DNA from: Ehretia macrophylla
Taxonomy: Eukaryota; Streptophyta; Magnoliopsida; Boraginales; Ehretiaceae
Reading direction: 5' to 3'
NCBI GenBank assembly: GCA_037974665.1
Contig: CM075783.1
Location: 18,384,762-18,448,761, forward strand
DNA: 64,000 nucleotides
In this document: piece after piece, positions 1 through 10,790 of the stretch
Layout: the number at the start of each line of letters is the position of its first letter
Position numbering within the stretch: position 1 is the stretch's first letter
The notes under the pieces: generated by a model
The model's input: only the letters and a program-made list of their open reading frames with translations
What the model was told of the DNA's origin: nothing
The model's database searches: none
Made by a program: the position numbers and the translations under genes

Positions 1-1920
1 GCAATAAAGATTTGATTTGTAAGCTAGCAAATTGAATACCTGATCTAGAAGCCTCTGGTTTCCACAAACAAAGCTCTTCTACAATCTCCCAATCCTTGAT
101 TATCAAACTAGCCACAGAAGCTTTTCGGCTCAGTGCATTTGCAACAGTATTAGCTTTTCCCGGCAAATAGCTAATGGTACAGTTATAATCATTCAACAGT
201 TCTAGCCAACACCTTTGCCTCATATTCAAATCTTTTTGAGAAAACAAATACTTCAAACTTTTATGGTCAGTAAATATTTCAAATTTGTTGCCCCACAAAT
301 AATGTCGCCATTTCTTCAAAGCAAAGACAACAGCTGCTAGCTCCAAATCATGTGTAGGATAATTGAGTTCATATGGTTTCAATTTCCTAGAGGCATATGC
401 TATGACTTTACCATTTTGCATCAAAACACAACCTAAGCCTTCTTTCGAAGCATCACTATAAATCACTAAGTTATTGGTTCCCTCGGGCAAGGCAAGGATA
501 GGTGCAGTAGTAAGTCTCTTTTTCAACTCCTGGAAACTAGCTTCACATTTGTCATCCCAATTAAACACAATTTTCTTCTGAGTTAAAGTAGTCAAAGGTC
601 CTGCAATCTTTGAAAAATCTTTAACAAATCGCCTATAATAGCCTGCTAGTCCCAAGAAACTACGGACTTCCGTGACAGTTTCAGGTCTTTTCCACGACAT
701 TACCACCTCAATTTTAGCAGGATCAACAGATATTCCCTCCTAGGAAATGATATGACCTAAAAAGACGACCTGTTTCAACCAGAATTCGCATTTGCTAAAT
801 TTGGCAAACAATTTGTGTTCTTGCAGGGTTTTAAGTACAATTCTCAAATGCTCTTCATGCTCTGACTCAGACTTAGAGTATACTAATATGTCATCAATAA
901 AAATCACAACAAACTAATCAAGATAGGGTCGAAATACTCTTTACATCAAATCCATAAAAGCGACTGGAGCATTTGTCAAACCAAATGGTAAAACAACAAA
1001 CTTATAATGGCCGTACCTGGTTCTAAATGCAGTCTTAGGTACATCCTCTTTCCGGATCCTCAACTGATAATAACCCTACCTCAAATCAAATTTAGAAAAC
1101 ACAATAGTACCCTGTAGCTGATCAAATAACTCCTCGATTAAGGGTAAAGGATATTTATTTTTCACCGTCACCTGATTAAGACCTCGATAATCAATGCACA
1201 AACGCAGAGTACCGTCTTTCTTTTTCACAAATAACACAGGAGCACCCCACGGTGACGAACTAGGCTGAATAAAACCTTTCTCAAGTAAACCCTGTAGCTG
1301 AATTTTCAATTCTTTTAACTTAAGGGGAGACATTCTATATGGGGTTCTCGAGATAGGACTAGTTCCCGACAATAGGTCAATCACAAACTCAATCTCCCTA
1401 TCAGGTGGTAACCCAAGCAACTCCTCAGGGAAAACCCCCGGAAACTCTTTTATAACAGGTACTTCATTCAATTTCAATTTATCTCCAGGCTGATTAATTA
1501 AATAAGCTAAGTATGCATCACAGCCTTTACTCACCATTTTAGTAGCTTTAATAGAAGATATGATACGAGTCCCAGTAGACTTTCGACTCCCAGTTACTTT
1601 AATAATAGGTTGGTTAGGTACCTTTAAAGTTAAAACTTTCCTCCTACAGTCCAAACATGCATAATATCGCCCCAACCAATCCATCCCCAGGATAACTTCA
1701 AAGTCCCGAAATGGCATGATTATCAAGTCAATAGGATACATACAACCCTCAATGCAAATATTACAATCTTTACACACAGACTCCGTAACAAATTTAGTAC
1801 CCATAGGATTACCTACTTCAATCACATACGGCAGTTTATCAACTTTTAATGTAGCAGACTATGCACATGCAGGTGTAATGAATGAATATGTAGCCTTGGT
1901 GTCAATCAAAACTACTACCG
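1..1920 (-). pseudogene. pol region (protease, RT, RNase H) of the left-edge chromovirus
   Basis: The minus strand carries an aspartic-protease region (motif VILGMDWL near 1690), reverse transcriptase ([20 protein letters not shown] near 1160-1220, then the YxDD region near 900) and RNase H reaching the left edge ([11 protein letters not shown] near 190-220). The order PR-RT-RNH is normal for Ty3/gypsy. It is a fossil with a few breaks and is incomplete here. Confidence 0.85.
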
Positions 1921-1921
1921 G

Positions 1922-3235
1922 CTAACTATTAATAAGAAAAGTACCTTCCACCACCACTGTAGTCTCTGGAAGCTCCTCCCGGTTGAGTGCAAATGCTCGT
2001 GCCTGACCTCGCGGTACAGTAGCTGCTCCTGAAGCTCTAGTCTGGGCACCCTGGCCTGAAGTCTGACCCTGACCAAATTTAAACTTGGGACAATCTTTAA
2101 CTCTGTGCTGATCACTGCCACAACCTGTGCAACGGCCCAGTTTCCTCCAACACTCAGCCTCTGTGTGACCCTTACGGTTGCAATGAGTACACTGTAGATT
2201 CTTCCTAGCAGCAGCTCCTCCTGTAGGGGCCCTATAAGTAGATGTGGCAGAACTACCCTGCTGAGATCTAGCAGTCACTGGTCGGGTCTGTGACTGTCCT
2301 TGTGGCTGGCTCAGAGCTGGTATCGGCTGTGACTGTACCTGACCTGGCCCTGGATCGCTGTAAGTCTGTCTAGGCTGCTGAGTCTGAACAGGCTGCTGAT
2401 ACTGCCTCTGATAACCCTGACTCTGAGACTGAAACTGACGTTTGCTTGACTGACTAGACTGAGCTAACACATCTGTCTTATGTTTCTCATATCTCGATGC
2501 AGCCTTGACTACTGCAGCATAGTTCGGATAATCTTGCGAAGACAAGTTAAGCATGATGTCACTCCTCAACCCTGTAATAAATCTTTGGATTTTCACATCC
2601 TCCAGCTGAACTAAAGCTGGCACATATCGAGATAGTCTCATAAAGGTAGCCTCATACTGGTCTACGGTCATGTTCCCCTGTTTCAAAGCTATGAATTCAT
2701 CCTGATGCCTCTCACGGGCCACAACCGATACATATTTATCTCGAAACTCACGAACAAAGTCAGTCCATACATGCCGAACCCTCTCAGCATCCCATTTTTC
2801 TCTAATAGTGCGCCACCAAGCCTCGGCATCACCCTCCATTAAAAATGCAGCATAGGTGATCTTTCTTTCATCGTCACACTCAAGTATCGCAGCAACTTTC
2901 TCGAACTTACTCAGCCACATCTCTGCTTTCATATCATCAGGCTCACCATAAAAACTATATGCTCCGTGATGCAGGAATTTATCAAATAAGTTACCTCCTG
3001 CAGTACCACTGCCCTCTGCTCTGGCAGTCTGATTACCTCTGCCGGCACCTGCTGTACCCTGCTGAACCACAAACTGTGCTATGGTATTCATCGCAGTAGC
3101 CATAGTAGCTAAAATCTGGGCATTACTCGGCTCCTGACCCTGCGGTACATTCCCGGCTGCCCCAGCATCTTGCCCCGGTACATTCTGTCTGGGAGCCTCC
3201 TCCGGCTCTCTCCGTGGTCTACCCCGTCTCCACAT
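1922..3235 (-). CDS. gag region of the left-edge chromovirus (fossil)
   Basis: Long open frame. The best start is the ATG at 3235 (MWRRGRPRREPEEAPR). Order: an arginine/proline-rich N-terminus, a Q/G-rich linker, a retrotransposon gag domain (motifs AEAWWRTIREKW and DKYVSVVARERHQDEF), a Q/S-rich stretch, and two adjacent zinc-knuckle-like blocks (CTHCNRKGHTEAEC and CTGCGSDQHRVKDC). Gag forms the virus-like particle that packages element RNA. Confidence 0.85.
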   Translation of the reverse strand: MWRRGRPRREPEEAPRQNVPGQDAGAAGNVPQGQEPSNAQILATMATAMNTIAQFVVQQGTAGAGRGNQTARAEGSGTAGGNLFDKFLHHGAYSFYGEPDDMKAEMWLSKFEKVAAILECDDERKITYAAFLMEGDAEAWWRTIREKWDAERVRHVWTDFVREFRDKYVSVVARERHQDEFIALKQGNMTVDQYEATFMRLSRYVPALVQLEDVKIQRFITGLRSDIMLNLSSQDYPNYAAVVKAASRYEKHKTDVLAQSSQSSKRQFQSQSQGYQRQYQQPVQTQQPRQTYSDPGPGQVQSQPIPALSQPQGQSQTRPVTARSQQGSSATSTYRAPTGGAAARKNLQCTHCNRKGHTEAECWRKLGRCTGCGSDQHRVKDCPKFKFGQGQTSGQGAQTRASGAATVPRGQARAFALNREELPETTVVVEGTFLINS

Positions 3236-3528
3236 CACAATGCTAGAAGAACATAATATTATAATAGGCAAATAAACTATGCAAGGATAATTTACACATT
3301 GTTTCCAAACATTTTACTCATATATGAACACATAAAACACTTAACAACATTTAACACTAACTTTTCATATTCTTATCATGTCAAGTTTTATCATTCTTTT
3401 TCATGCTAGCATGTCTTATATCTAAGTACTTAAACAACTAAACACTTACATATTCACATAATTCACTTTCACATATAGACCTCTACCCACATGCCAAGGA
3501 ATTTAACCCGGCTTCAAGCATTCTAGTA

Positions 3529-3540
3529 GCTCTGATACCA
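3529..3540 (-). other. Primer-binding site (initiator tRNA-Met type)
   Basis: On the minus strand the sequence reads TGGTATCAGAGC, the standard plant retrotransposon site complementary to the 3' end of initiator tRNA-Met. It lies seven bases inside the LTR end, as in the element at 25668-35010. Confidence 0.85.
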
Positions 3541-3547
3541 CCTAAAG

Positions 3548-4477
3548 TGTAACGCCCCGAACCCAACCCCACGCTAAAGTCAGGCTCGGACCCGTCACTC
3601 GGACAGAGTCTCCTCTGTACCAAGGACAAAACTGTTACCTGTAAGCATTCATTCAAGACAATTAGCAAATTTTCTCAAAACCCTAATTCTAGGTACTATT
3701 CATCATCTCTTTGAGCAATCTCAAGTTTCAACCATTAACTTTGTTATCAAACCACAAAAGTTAGCTCTATAGACATTAAATAACTCATAGGAAGCATTCA
3801 TAACAAGATATATAGCTATAATTGACAAATCAAGAAAATTAAACATATGCACATAAACTTTAAAATCAAGAAAATGAGACTCCCTCACAATTTTTGAAGA
3901 TGGAGAAGTTTGTTGAAGTCTCTATGTTGCTCAAAACCTTCCCAAGATCAATCTAGAAGCTCAAAGTGCAAGATTGTTGAAGCAAGAATCTCATTTTTCC
4001 TCCTTGAAGTGGACGGCCAACACAAGGGACATGGAGGTCATTTTTTTGTTTGTTTTGATGACAAGAATAAGCCTTTGTTTTAATTTAATAAGTTGGTTAA
4101 TATTATATGTGGTGCATGACTAAATAATATAAGCTAATTAGTCTCTAATCTTGATCAACTAAGGTTAATTGCAATTCCAAATGCTTTTAATTGAAACTAG
4201 CACTATTCTAACGTAACACTATTCAAAGGTCACGAAAAACATTTTCCAAACGCACACTTCTAAGCCCGAAAGTTCAAAATGAAAATTTCTTGGTTCCTTT
4301 TAAATGTTATATGACCTAGGAAAAATTTAAAATCAAGCTTTTGAAACAGTCAAAAATATTATGAATAGTAACCCACAATAAAATCAATTAAGCAAGAAAA
4401 ATGATGCATGTAGAAATGCGCACATAGGTATGCAGTGATTATAAAGAAATTCTATGGTGAAATTCTCGGGTGTCACA
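3548..4477 (-). repeat. 5' LTR of the left-edge chromovirus
   Basis: About 930 bp. In element orientation it begins TGTGACACCCGAG and ends GGGGCGTTACA, so it has the usual TG...CA ends. It directly adjoins the primer-binding site, which fixes the inner boundary. The outer boundary is set by the TGTGACACCC start alone; the partner TSD lies outside the window. Confidence 0.8.
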
Positions 4478-4878
4478 AGGTAGATGTGTTATATGTAAAT
4501 ATAATAAAAGGGCTAGTAATGAAGGTATGGGATGGTGAGACATGGTGTACTAGTATGTACGAACGAGTGGTGGGTATGTTAAAGAAGAAAGATAGGAAAG
4601 AAACAAAAGAAATATTATAGAATGTAAAGTAAATGGATAAATAAGCATAAGAAATAGTAAAGAATGGCAAAGTCTAAAGAATAAAAGGAACCAAGTAAGA
4701 ATCATAAAGGAAAAGAAACTAAGATAAAAGCCGTAACAATTACAATAAGAAGAGTTGTACCATTTTATTTAAGTTTACAAATAAAAAGCTAGAAAAATAA
4801 AGGAGACAAAATATCATCTCATATATTCCAAGAAAGCCTTTTATAGCTAGATGTGTTAGTTTGATATATTATTATGCA
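4478..4878. other. AT-rich spacer, nothing recognised
   Basis: Host spacer between the left chromovirus and the next solo LTR. No domain-like frame, RNA gene or clear repeat was seen. Confidence 0.5.
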
Positions 4879-5148
4879 GTGACTGTTGGAATTATAAGCG
4901 TTTGATATGGTTATCATGACACTTTTTATTTTAAATTTAACTGGGTCCTACAAGTCAAATCGAGTGGTACTTGATACATGCACGAACAATTATTTTATAT
5001 GTCAAATTAGGCAAACAGTGAATGAGAAATTTGTACATTTTTTGCTGGGTTGTTATGAGGATCATCAAATGAGACATTTATTTCTCATTTGAATGAGTTG
5101 AAGGCTCAGCCATATTTCTCATGTCAACGGCTCAATTCAAATACGTTG

Positions 5149-5270
5149 TGTCAGAATATAACACTTGTCCCATATCGAAAAATCAAAAACTCTAAGGCCA
5201 CCTTATAAGATCCTAGACTACTCCACTTGGCACCAATTGGTTTTAAGATGAAAACTCATGATTCTTAACA
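5149..5270 (+). repeat. TRIM LTR unit 1
   Basis: 122 bp, starts TGTCAGAATATAAC and ends ATTCTTAACA, followed at once by TGGTATCAGA. It shares the CCATATCGAAAAATC and CACTTGGCACCAATTG blocks with units 2 and 3. Confidence 0.8.
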
Positions 5271-5406
5271 TGGTATCAGAGATAGGTCCTTGGTCCAGTC
5301 ATATTCATTCACATGTGACCTATCTATCGTTTCATTCTGATTGACTCGTTTCTCTCCAATATCAGCTTTCATTTCCAGGTTCTCTCTAGGTCACACATGA
5401 GGGAGG

Positions 5407-5430
5407 TGTGGAATCCAATTATTCTTAACA
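5407..5430 (+). repeat. Remnant TRIM LTR unit
   Basis: 24 bp holding only the two ends of the LTR (TGTGGAATCC...ATTCTTAACA). A purine tract lies before it and a primer-site-like TGGTATTAGAG after it. The two flanking internal segments are tandem copies of each other. Confidence 0.6.
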
Positions 5431-5564
5431 TGGTATTAGAGTTAGGTGTTGGTCCAGTCATATCTCGCCACGTGTGACCCATCTCTCATTTCATTCTCGT
5501 TGACTCATTTTTCTTCAATGTCAGCTCTCGTTTCTAGGTTCTCTCCAGGTCACACGTGAGGGGG

Positions 5565-5685
5565 TGTTGGAATATATATTCTTCCCACATCGAAAAATCA
5601 CCAACTCCAAGTCTACCATATAAGATCCTGGGTCATTCCACTTGGCACCAATTGATTTTAAGATAGAACCTCATGTTTCTTCACA
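5565..5685 (+). repeat. TRIM LTR unit 2
   Basis: 121 bp, starts TGTTGGAATATATATTC and ends TTTCTTCACA. GTGAGGGGG precedes it and TGATATCAGAGC follows. Confidence 0.8.
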
Positions 5686-5770
5686 TGATATCAGAGCTAA
5701 GCCCATGGTCTAGTCTCATTCATCTTCTGCGTGTGAGCCATCTCAAACTAAGTCCAATTGTCAATATATT

Positions 5771-6030
5771 TCTTGTGCATAGTCCATACACCTTCAATCT
5801 TTCACATGTGTTATCTACCATATGTGTGTTCAATCTTCTATGTGTGACCCATCTCAAAAAATTCAGTCCACGTGTTCAATCTTCCACATATGTTATCTAC
5901 CACATGTGTGTTCAATATTTCATGTGTAACTCATCTCAAAAAATTCAATCCACATGTATTCAATCTTCCAAGTGTGATCATCTCAAATAAAGTTCACGTG
6001 TGTTCAATCTTTCACGTGTGACCTCTCTCA
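5771..6030 (+). repeat. Short tandem repeats inside the TRIM internal region
   Basis: Degenerate repetition of blocks like TTCAATCTTCCACATGTG and GTGACCCATCTCAAA, with several CACGTG-like palindromes. They make this internal segment longer than the two to its left. Confidence 0.65.
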
Positions 6031-6054
6031 AATCAGGTTACACGTGAGGGGGAG

Positions 6055-6176
6055 TATTAAAATATAACACCTGTCTCATATCAGAAAATCAAAAACTCTA
6101 AGGCCACCTTATAAGATCTTGGGCTACTCCACTTGGCAACAATTGGTTTTAAGATGAAAATTTATAATTCTTAACA
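6055..6176 (+). repeat. TRIM LTR unit 3
   Basis: 122 bp, starts TATTAAAATATAACACC and ends ATTCTTAACA. The purine tract GAGGGGGAG directly precedes it. No primer site follows, so it is the outer end of the array. Confidence 0.75.
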
Positions 6177-6771
6177 TATTGAATCTTAAATGCATAGAAA
6201 CGTGCTAATGTTTAATGTATGGAGACGTTAATGCATAGAGATGTTGCAAGCTTTCATTTCAAATGGAGACTTTGTAGGCTATTTTATTCAGACGTTTTTT
6301 TGCTATTACTCTACCATGATTCCTTTTCAATTTTGTTTTCTCCATAATGAGTGGATTTATGGCAAGCCATAATATCTTCATTTTTTCACCTATAAATACT
6401 AGTTGGCTTTAGGCTTTAGAAACACAATTTTGCTCTGTATGGTACTACTGCATATCTATTATAGAGAGAGTTTAGCCACTGTTTTATCGCAATCTCTTAT
6501 ACTCAAGTGGTGTCATTGCAAGAGGTTTAACCGTTGTATCTTTGGAGGTTTCAACTTAAAAAGAGGTACAACATAATAGTCTGACAATAAAACCATAAGG
6601 ACATCGTGTTGAACACGAGCCTCGGTTTGCATTATCATAACTATTTTAATTTTATATCAGTCTTTTATTTACGTGATATTATTTCTGTCATTCTATTTCT
6701 TGATTTAAATTCTCATACTTAGTCTCAAATTATGTCATCTACAACATCAATTATTAAATGCCAACAGTGAC

Positions 6772-8970
6772 GAGTTAACTTGAGGTTACAAGCTTAGGAT
6801 TACATTGATGTAAACCTTGTGTTAGGGTAAGTTGGACTTTCTTAGTATACCATTCCTTATTCTTCTAAGTCTCTATAAATTTGATATACTCAGCACTTGT
6901 TGGCATCATTCTTATTCCTTGCTATTCGCACTTACTTCATTTATTGGGTGCTGAAGTACTTATATTTATTTCGTAATAGTTTGTTCCTATATTGATCTAT
7001 TAACATGTTGATTCCCTAATTCATTTGGCTTCGTGTGAGAACTGATTATTGACACCTACTTGGTTTTCCCTATCCTTATTCACTTGTAATTTCACATGAG
7101 CCTTATTTTGACTAATACCAATTTTGAGCTATTGGTTGGATTCATGCTATTGTAAATGAAATTATGTTATTATCAGCAGCCTACTTTGTCACCTGTCTTG
7201 ATACTTACAAGCTATTTTGATAATTACAAGTCATTTTGACATTCACGAGTTTCTTAATATTTACAAGCTACCTTGGTCTTTAAAAGTTCAAGTGATATTT
7301 GTATGCTATCGTGTGACTACCTGCTATTGATGAATGGGGTATGGCCTACTTCATCGCCCTATCGAATTGAAATAATTATTGAATGTAAAAGTTGCAACCT
7401 ATATGTGTGCATGTATCTTGTTGGGCCCTATTGCGACATAGTAGTGTCGTGTCATGATGGGCAGTATCGTGTGCTTGCCATGATGGGCATAACTACCATG
7501 ATCTACCATGTCCATGATCTCTATTCTCTACTCAGAATAGACAGAGTGTTCCATGATAAGTAGGCCGTACGATTTTGCGTACTTTTAGGATACAACCTAT
7601 TGGGTGATATAAGTGTTTAAGTTCCTGACATGTGATATAAGGTTGACACCTTCAGCAAAATTGGATAGCATATCGTGTTTACTTAATTTTACTTAAATGT
7701 AGTTATTGTGTTATTGTTACTTGGACTTAATTAACAATATTTTATTTTACACTAAAGTTAAATGCGTGTATTTAGACAACAAAGTATATTTTGCAAAATC
7801 ATACATTTGCCTCATCTCACCTGGCTTTTGAGTAGCATGAATAGTCCCTTGGATATACTATTAATTTGACCTCACTTGTAATTCTATTTGTATCTCTTCT
7901 ATACAAACCATGCTTGAGTTCTTTTTGAGTGTTTTTCTTATTAAGCATTATTGAATCATTCTATTATTTTTTTGTACTTTCTAATTTTCTAGGCTCGTGA
8001 AAGAGACGGTGACTTTGACAACTCCATCTAGGCAAAACGTCCCGTCGAGTAAGGCATCAATCTAGGAACATTAGGGGTAGCGCACGGTGAAAAGACGTGG
8101 CCCTCTAATTTCCCAGGTGCTACAAGGGACGACGGCTTTGACAACTCCATTTGGGCCCATTAGCTGCCACGTGACCCCAAATGGCATTGGAGCTAATAAA
8201 AACTTGACACGTATCTTCCGCCAAATTCAGTTAGATCTCTATGAAACCGAGGCCGATCACGCACGACCCAACCTGAAGATAACCACTCTGTGACTTTAAG
8301 CTTGGCATAGTCCGCTAGAAATGTCCAATCCAAATCAATGTTGCATTCAACTGCACGCCAAAGGCAATTCCTCCGCCGATTTCTTTCACCTAATCTCTTG
8401 GAAATGATGATCTTCTTCTACTATAAATAGCAGAAGGTTGTTCATGGTTAAAGGCTAGACAATTCTAATCCTTAACCTCTCATTCTCCCTTGGCATTCTT
8501 ATTTTGGTCAAATAAAGTTTACTGAGTTCAGTTTAAAAACTATCCTCAGAATATAGCTCACGTGCTTCATCTTGTGCAAGTTCCGCACAGATGAAGGAGC
8601 AAACAGATTCTTACTACAACACCTTCTATCCATCTGTACGTAGTTTATCCCCTTCATATGTACCAACATCTTCCTTCAATTTAGTCTCTTTAAAGTTAAA
8701 TGGCTTGATTTTGTTTTCAATTTGGGTTTTTGATCTTCTCGTTTATATAAGAAAAATAATCTTCTAGATTTTGTGTTATGTATACGCTTGTCTTTACAAT
8801 TTTGAACTTAATAATGATTTTGTTGAGAACACAAGACATAACATCATAATGTTGGTACTAAATGTAGTTTAGTTGATGAAAAATCTGTTTACGTGAGACA
8901 TAATGTTTGGGTCGCATATCTAAAGAAATAATAAACTAACTGATAAAGAATGAAAGTCTATAAATATTAG
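6772..8970. other. Decayed intergenic DNA; imperfect direct repeat and a TATA-like site
   Basis: No domain-bearing frame was found. An imperfect 28-29-bp direct repeat sharing TTTGACAACTCCAT lies at 8005-8032 and 8128-8156. CTATAAATAG at 8421-8430 followed by a pyrimidine-rich leader looks like a promoter or an LTR core, but no gene follows. The stretch at 7390-7560 has the GC-richer texture of gypsy LTRs. These are weak calls. Confidence 0.35.
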
Positions 8971-8974
8971 GATT

Positions 8975-9363
8975 TAAAGATCTTGGAGTCTATTGTATAT
9001 AATGACAACATTTTTTAATGTTCCATCCTTTCGTGGAAAAAAAATTATTTTTCCACTTTTCTTTACCATTTTTGACGTGTTGCTTACCTTTGTCTCTTGG
9101 TTGAGAAGTTTCAATCCATGGACACCCTTAAGGTGTATATTAACAAGGTTGAGAGACAACTAGATAAAAGAGTGAAAATTGTTACGCTAGAGAATAGGTC
9201 AAAATCCACATCCATTAGGTTAATTCCTCAAAAGAACATGATGCATTTGGGGTTATTAGAAGATATGTCACAAATTTTTTCTATAAATACTCAAGTCAAG
9301 GCATATTTTCAAGACATAGAAATTTACTCTTGCATACTGGGTAGTAGTAATACAGAGAGTTAA
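8975..9363 (+). pseudogene. Ty1/copia integrase remnant
   Basis: The frame at 9097-9360 reads MDTLKVYINKVERQLDKRVK, close to the copia integrase core block in which a residue pattern like AFKxYxxEVExQLxKKIK precedes the conserved RSDRGGE. The upstream DNA (8975-9090) resembles the preceding part of the same domain. No LTRs or other copia domains flank it, so it is an isolated old fragment. Confidence 0.55.
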
Positions 9364-9990
9364 ACGTTTTTTTAGTTCATTAATTCTTGCAATTTAGAGT
9401 GCTTCTATTATAAGAATGCTAATTCCTGTAGGACTTCAACTAGTGGATGTGAGTGTTGTAGCTGGGTGGTAAAAGTTCTAAGAGAGATTGAATCTAAGGC
9501 CTAGATCTTATTCCAAGTTTCCAACACTTCTGGTATTTTCTGTTATTCTTTGGTGCTTGCTTGTGATTCTTTCTGTTCTCAGGTATTATCTGGTATTCTC
9601 TAGTATTTTCTGGTTAACTTATAATATTCTTATGACTTTTATTTGTGACACTTTCAGCTTATAAAATTATGACAATCAACCGTGCATGGAAAATCAAATT
9701 GTGATTTTTGATATATATGTAATTCTATTTAGCTCTAAAATTATACTTCAATGCAAGTTGTGTTATGCAATTTTGATAACGACTTGTAAAAACAATCTTA
9801 AGTAGTGTAAGAGGACAATTACTTAAAAGAGATACAACAAAGAAATTGATACAAACTCAGAATGTGTTCGAGATTTTCTTCCAAACAAATCATGCAAGAG
9901 TTCCCACAACAAAACTAGCATCTTGTCCAGCTATTTGGAAATTCATAAAACTGATGTTGAGAATAAGATGACACACGACAGATGAATCGT
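9364..9990. other. Intergenic; 3' flank of the ankyrin-PGG gene
   Basis: A short degenerate run of TCTGGTATTTTCTG-like words lies at 9525-9620. Otherwise nothing is recognised. The 3' UTR of the minus-strand gene should lie here, but I could not place a polyadenylation signal with confidence. Confidence 0.4.
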
Positions 9991-9996
9991 GAATAA

Positions 9997-10610
9997 TCAC
10001 AAAGATTGATATGTCCTATGCTTGAAGATGCTGCCTCGGCGGTATGTGGTTTTGATCATATTTAGCAGGGAAGGCAGCTGCAAATAGGCAAAGAAGATAA
10101 CTGGTATGAAGGACACTGCAGCAGTTGGATAGATAATCGAATCATGTTTCTCTGCAAATACAAGATATACTGTGGCAGTAAAGGCAATCATCATGAACGT
10201 CACGGAGAGGATCAGAGATATTAGACCAATTATCAATCTGTTGGGTAGGTTAGAAAGAAAGTCATTTACTGAATAACGAGTTGTGAAAATGGACAAGAAG
10301 ATCACCACAGCAGTTAGGGAAAAAATAAGAGCAAACATGTCGGTGATGGCAAAGACTCTGAAAGCTGCTACTTTAGAAAAATTTGGAAAACCATCATCCT
10401 TGTTTCCACCGGGTACTGTAATAGCTGCAGCAAAAACCACAGCAGCAATGAGCGATCCTCCTACTATGCATGAATTAGCCATACTTATCATCCACTCGCC
10501 TTCAGATGCAGCCATATTTTGATGTTCCTCGTCAAATTCTTCCTACGCTATTTTTCCATGCAACTTTCTTTCGATTCTTTAGATCAGCCGGCACTAATTT
10601 CTCATCTTCC
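9997..10610 (-). CDS. Ankyrin-PGG gene, exon 4 (PGG domain and membrane helices)
   Basis: The exon opens EDEKLVPADLKNRKKVAWK in phase with exon 3. The rest of the domain (EEFDEEHQNMAASEGEWM onward) is in another frame, with a net shift between about 10535 and 10570. The PGG motif is clear (ITVPGGNKDDG). Four hydrophobic segments follow the family pattern: VGGSLIAAVVFAAAITV, FALIFSLTAVVIFLSI, LIIGLISLILSVTFMMIAF and AAVSFIPVIFFAYLQL. A basic tail (KTTYRRGSIFKHRTYQSL) closes the protein. Without the shift the exon would complete an ACD6/ITN1-type membrane protein. Confidence 0.8.
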
Positions 10611-10790
10611 TGTGCCAAATGCAACAAGTTGTAGTCGCACCTTAAGTTTTGTTTTTATTAAAATATATTAACCCACTTTATGTTTTCTCTTTTTTTTTTC
10701 CTGACCAAATTTTTTGTTTTTCCTTTTTATGTAAAATAATACATGAGATCCCAAGTAAAACATCAATCCAATTTGAAAGGAGGAAAGTAC

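Larger units (their letters stand above)
1..4477 (-). mobile_element. Ty3/gypsy chromovirus (Tekay-like), 5' part, cut by window edge
   Basis: Minus-strand LTR retrotransposon. Reading leftward it has a 5' LTR (3548-4477), a primer-binding site (3529-3540), gag, then protease, reverse transcriptase and RNase H; integrase and the 3' LTR lie beyond base 1. The gag and pol motifs, and the spacer CTTTAGG before the primer site, match the Tekay-like element at 25668-35010. It is a fossil: gag is largely open, pol is interrupted a few times. Age cannot be judged because the second LTR is outside the window. Confidence 0.9.
5149..6176 (+). mobile_element. Tandem TRIM-like array
   Basis: Three full-length short LTR-like units of about 121-122 bp (5149-5270, 5565-5685, 6055-6176) and one 24-bp remnant unit (5407-5430) alternate with three short non-coding internal segments. 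The internal segments begin with a tRNA-Met-type site (TGGTATCAGA at 5271, related forms at 5431 and 5686). The two that precede the second and third full-length units end in a purine tract (GTGAGGGGG before 5565, GAGGGGGAG before 6055). LTR ends plus primer site plus purine tract with no coding capacity define a terminal-repeat retrotransposon in miniature. The flanking 5-mers (CGTTG, TATTG) differ only by transitions and could be an old TSD. Confidence 0.8.
4884..6766 (+). mobile_element. Solo LTR, copia-like, with a nested TRIM array
   Basis: The sequence begins TGTTGG at 4884 and ends CCAACA at 6766, a perfect 6-bp terminal inverted repeat. The 5 bp on each side are identical (GTGAC, 4879-4883 and 6767-6771). 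A TATA-like CCTATAAATACTAG lies near 6390, and polyadenylation-type T-rich DNA follows. No internal domain or primer site follows the right end, so I read it as a solo LTR. Without the TRIM array (5149-6176) it is about 855 bp. Placement in copia rests on the TGTTGG/CCAACA ends and is an inference. Confidence 0.75.

Noticed and set aside
4473-4670. Minus-strand open frame of 65 codons in AT-rich DNA
   Set aside because: Composition is low-complexity (F, S, Y, I runs) and no family motif is present; chance frame.
5673-5990. Open frame of 105 codons in the TRIM array
   Set aside because: It only reads through tandem repeats of a non-coding element; its repeated HMCVQ words follow the DNA repeat.
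7273-7563. Open frame of 96 codons
   Set aside because: No recognisable domain; sits in DNA that resembles a decayed LTR.
8087-8293. Open frame of 68 codons with moderate GC
   Set aside because: No homology I can recognise and no splice context; kept only as part of the spacer note.
10668-10790. Extension of the exon 3 frame past LQWYQ
   Set aside because: The frame crosses a good donor (CAG|GTACTT) into T-rich DNA; the extra residues are intronic.
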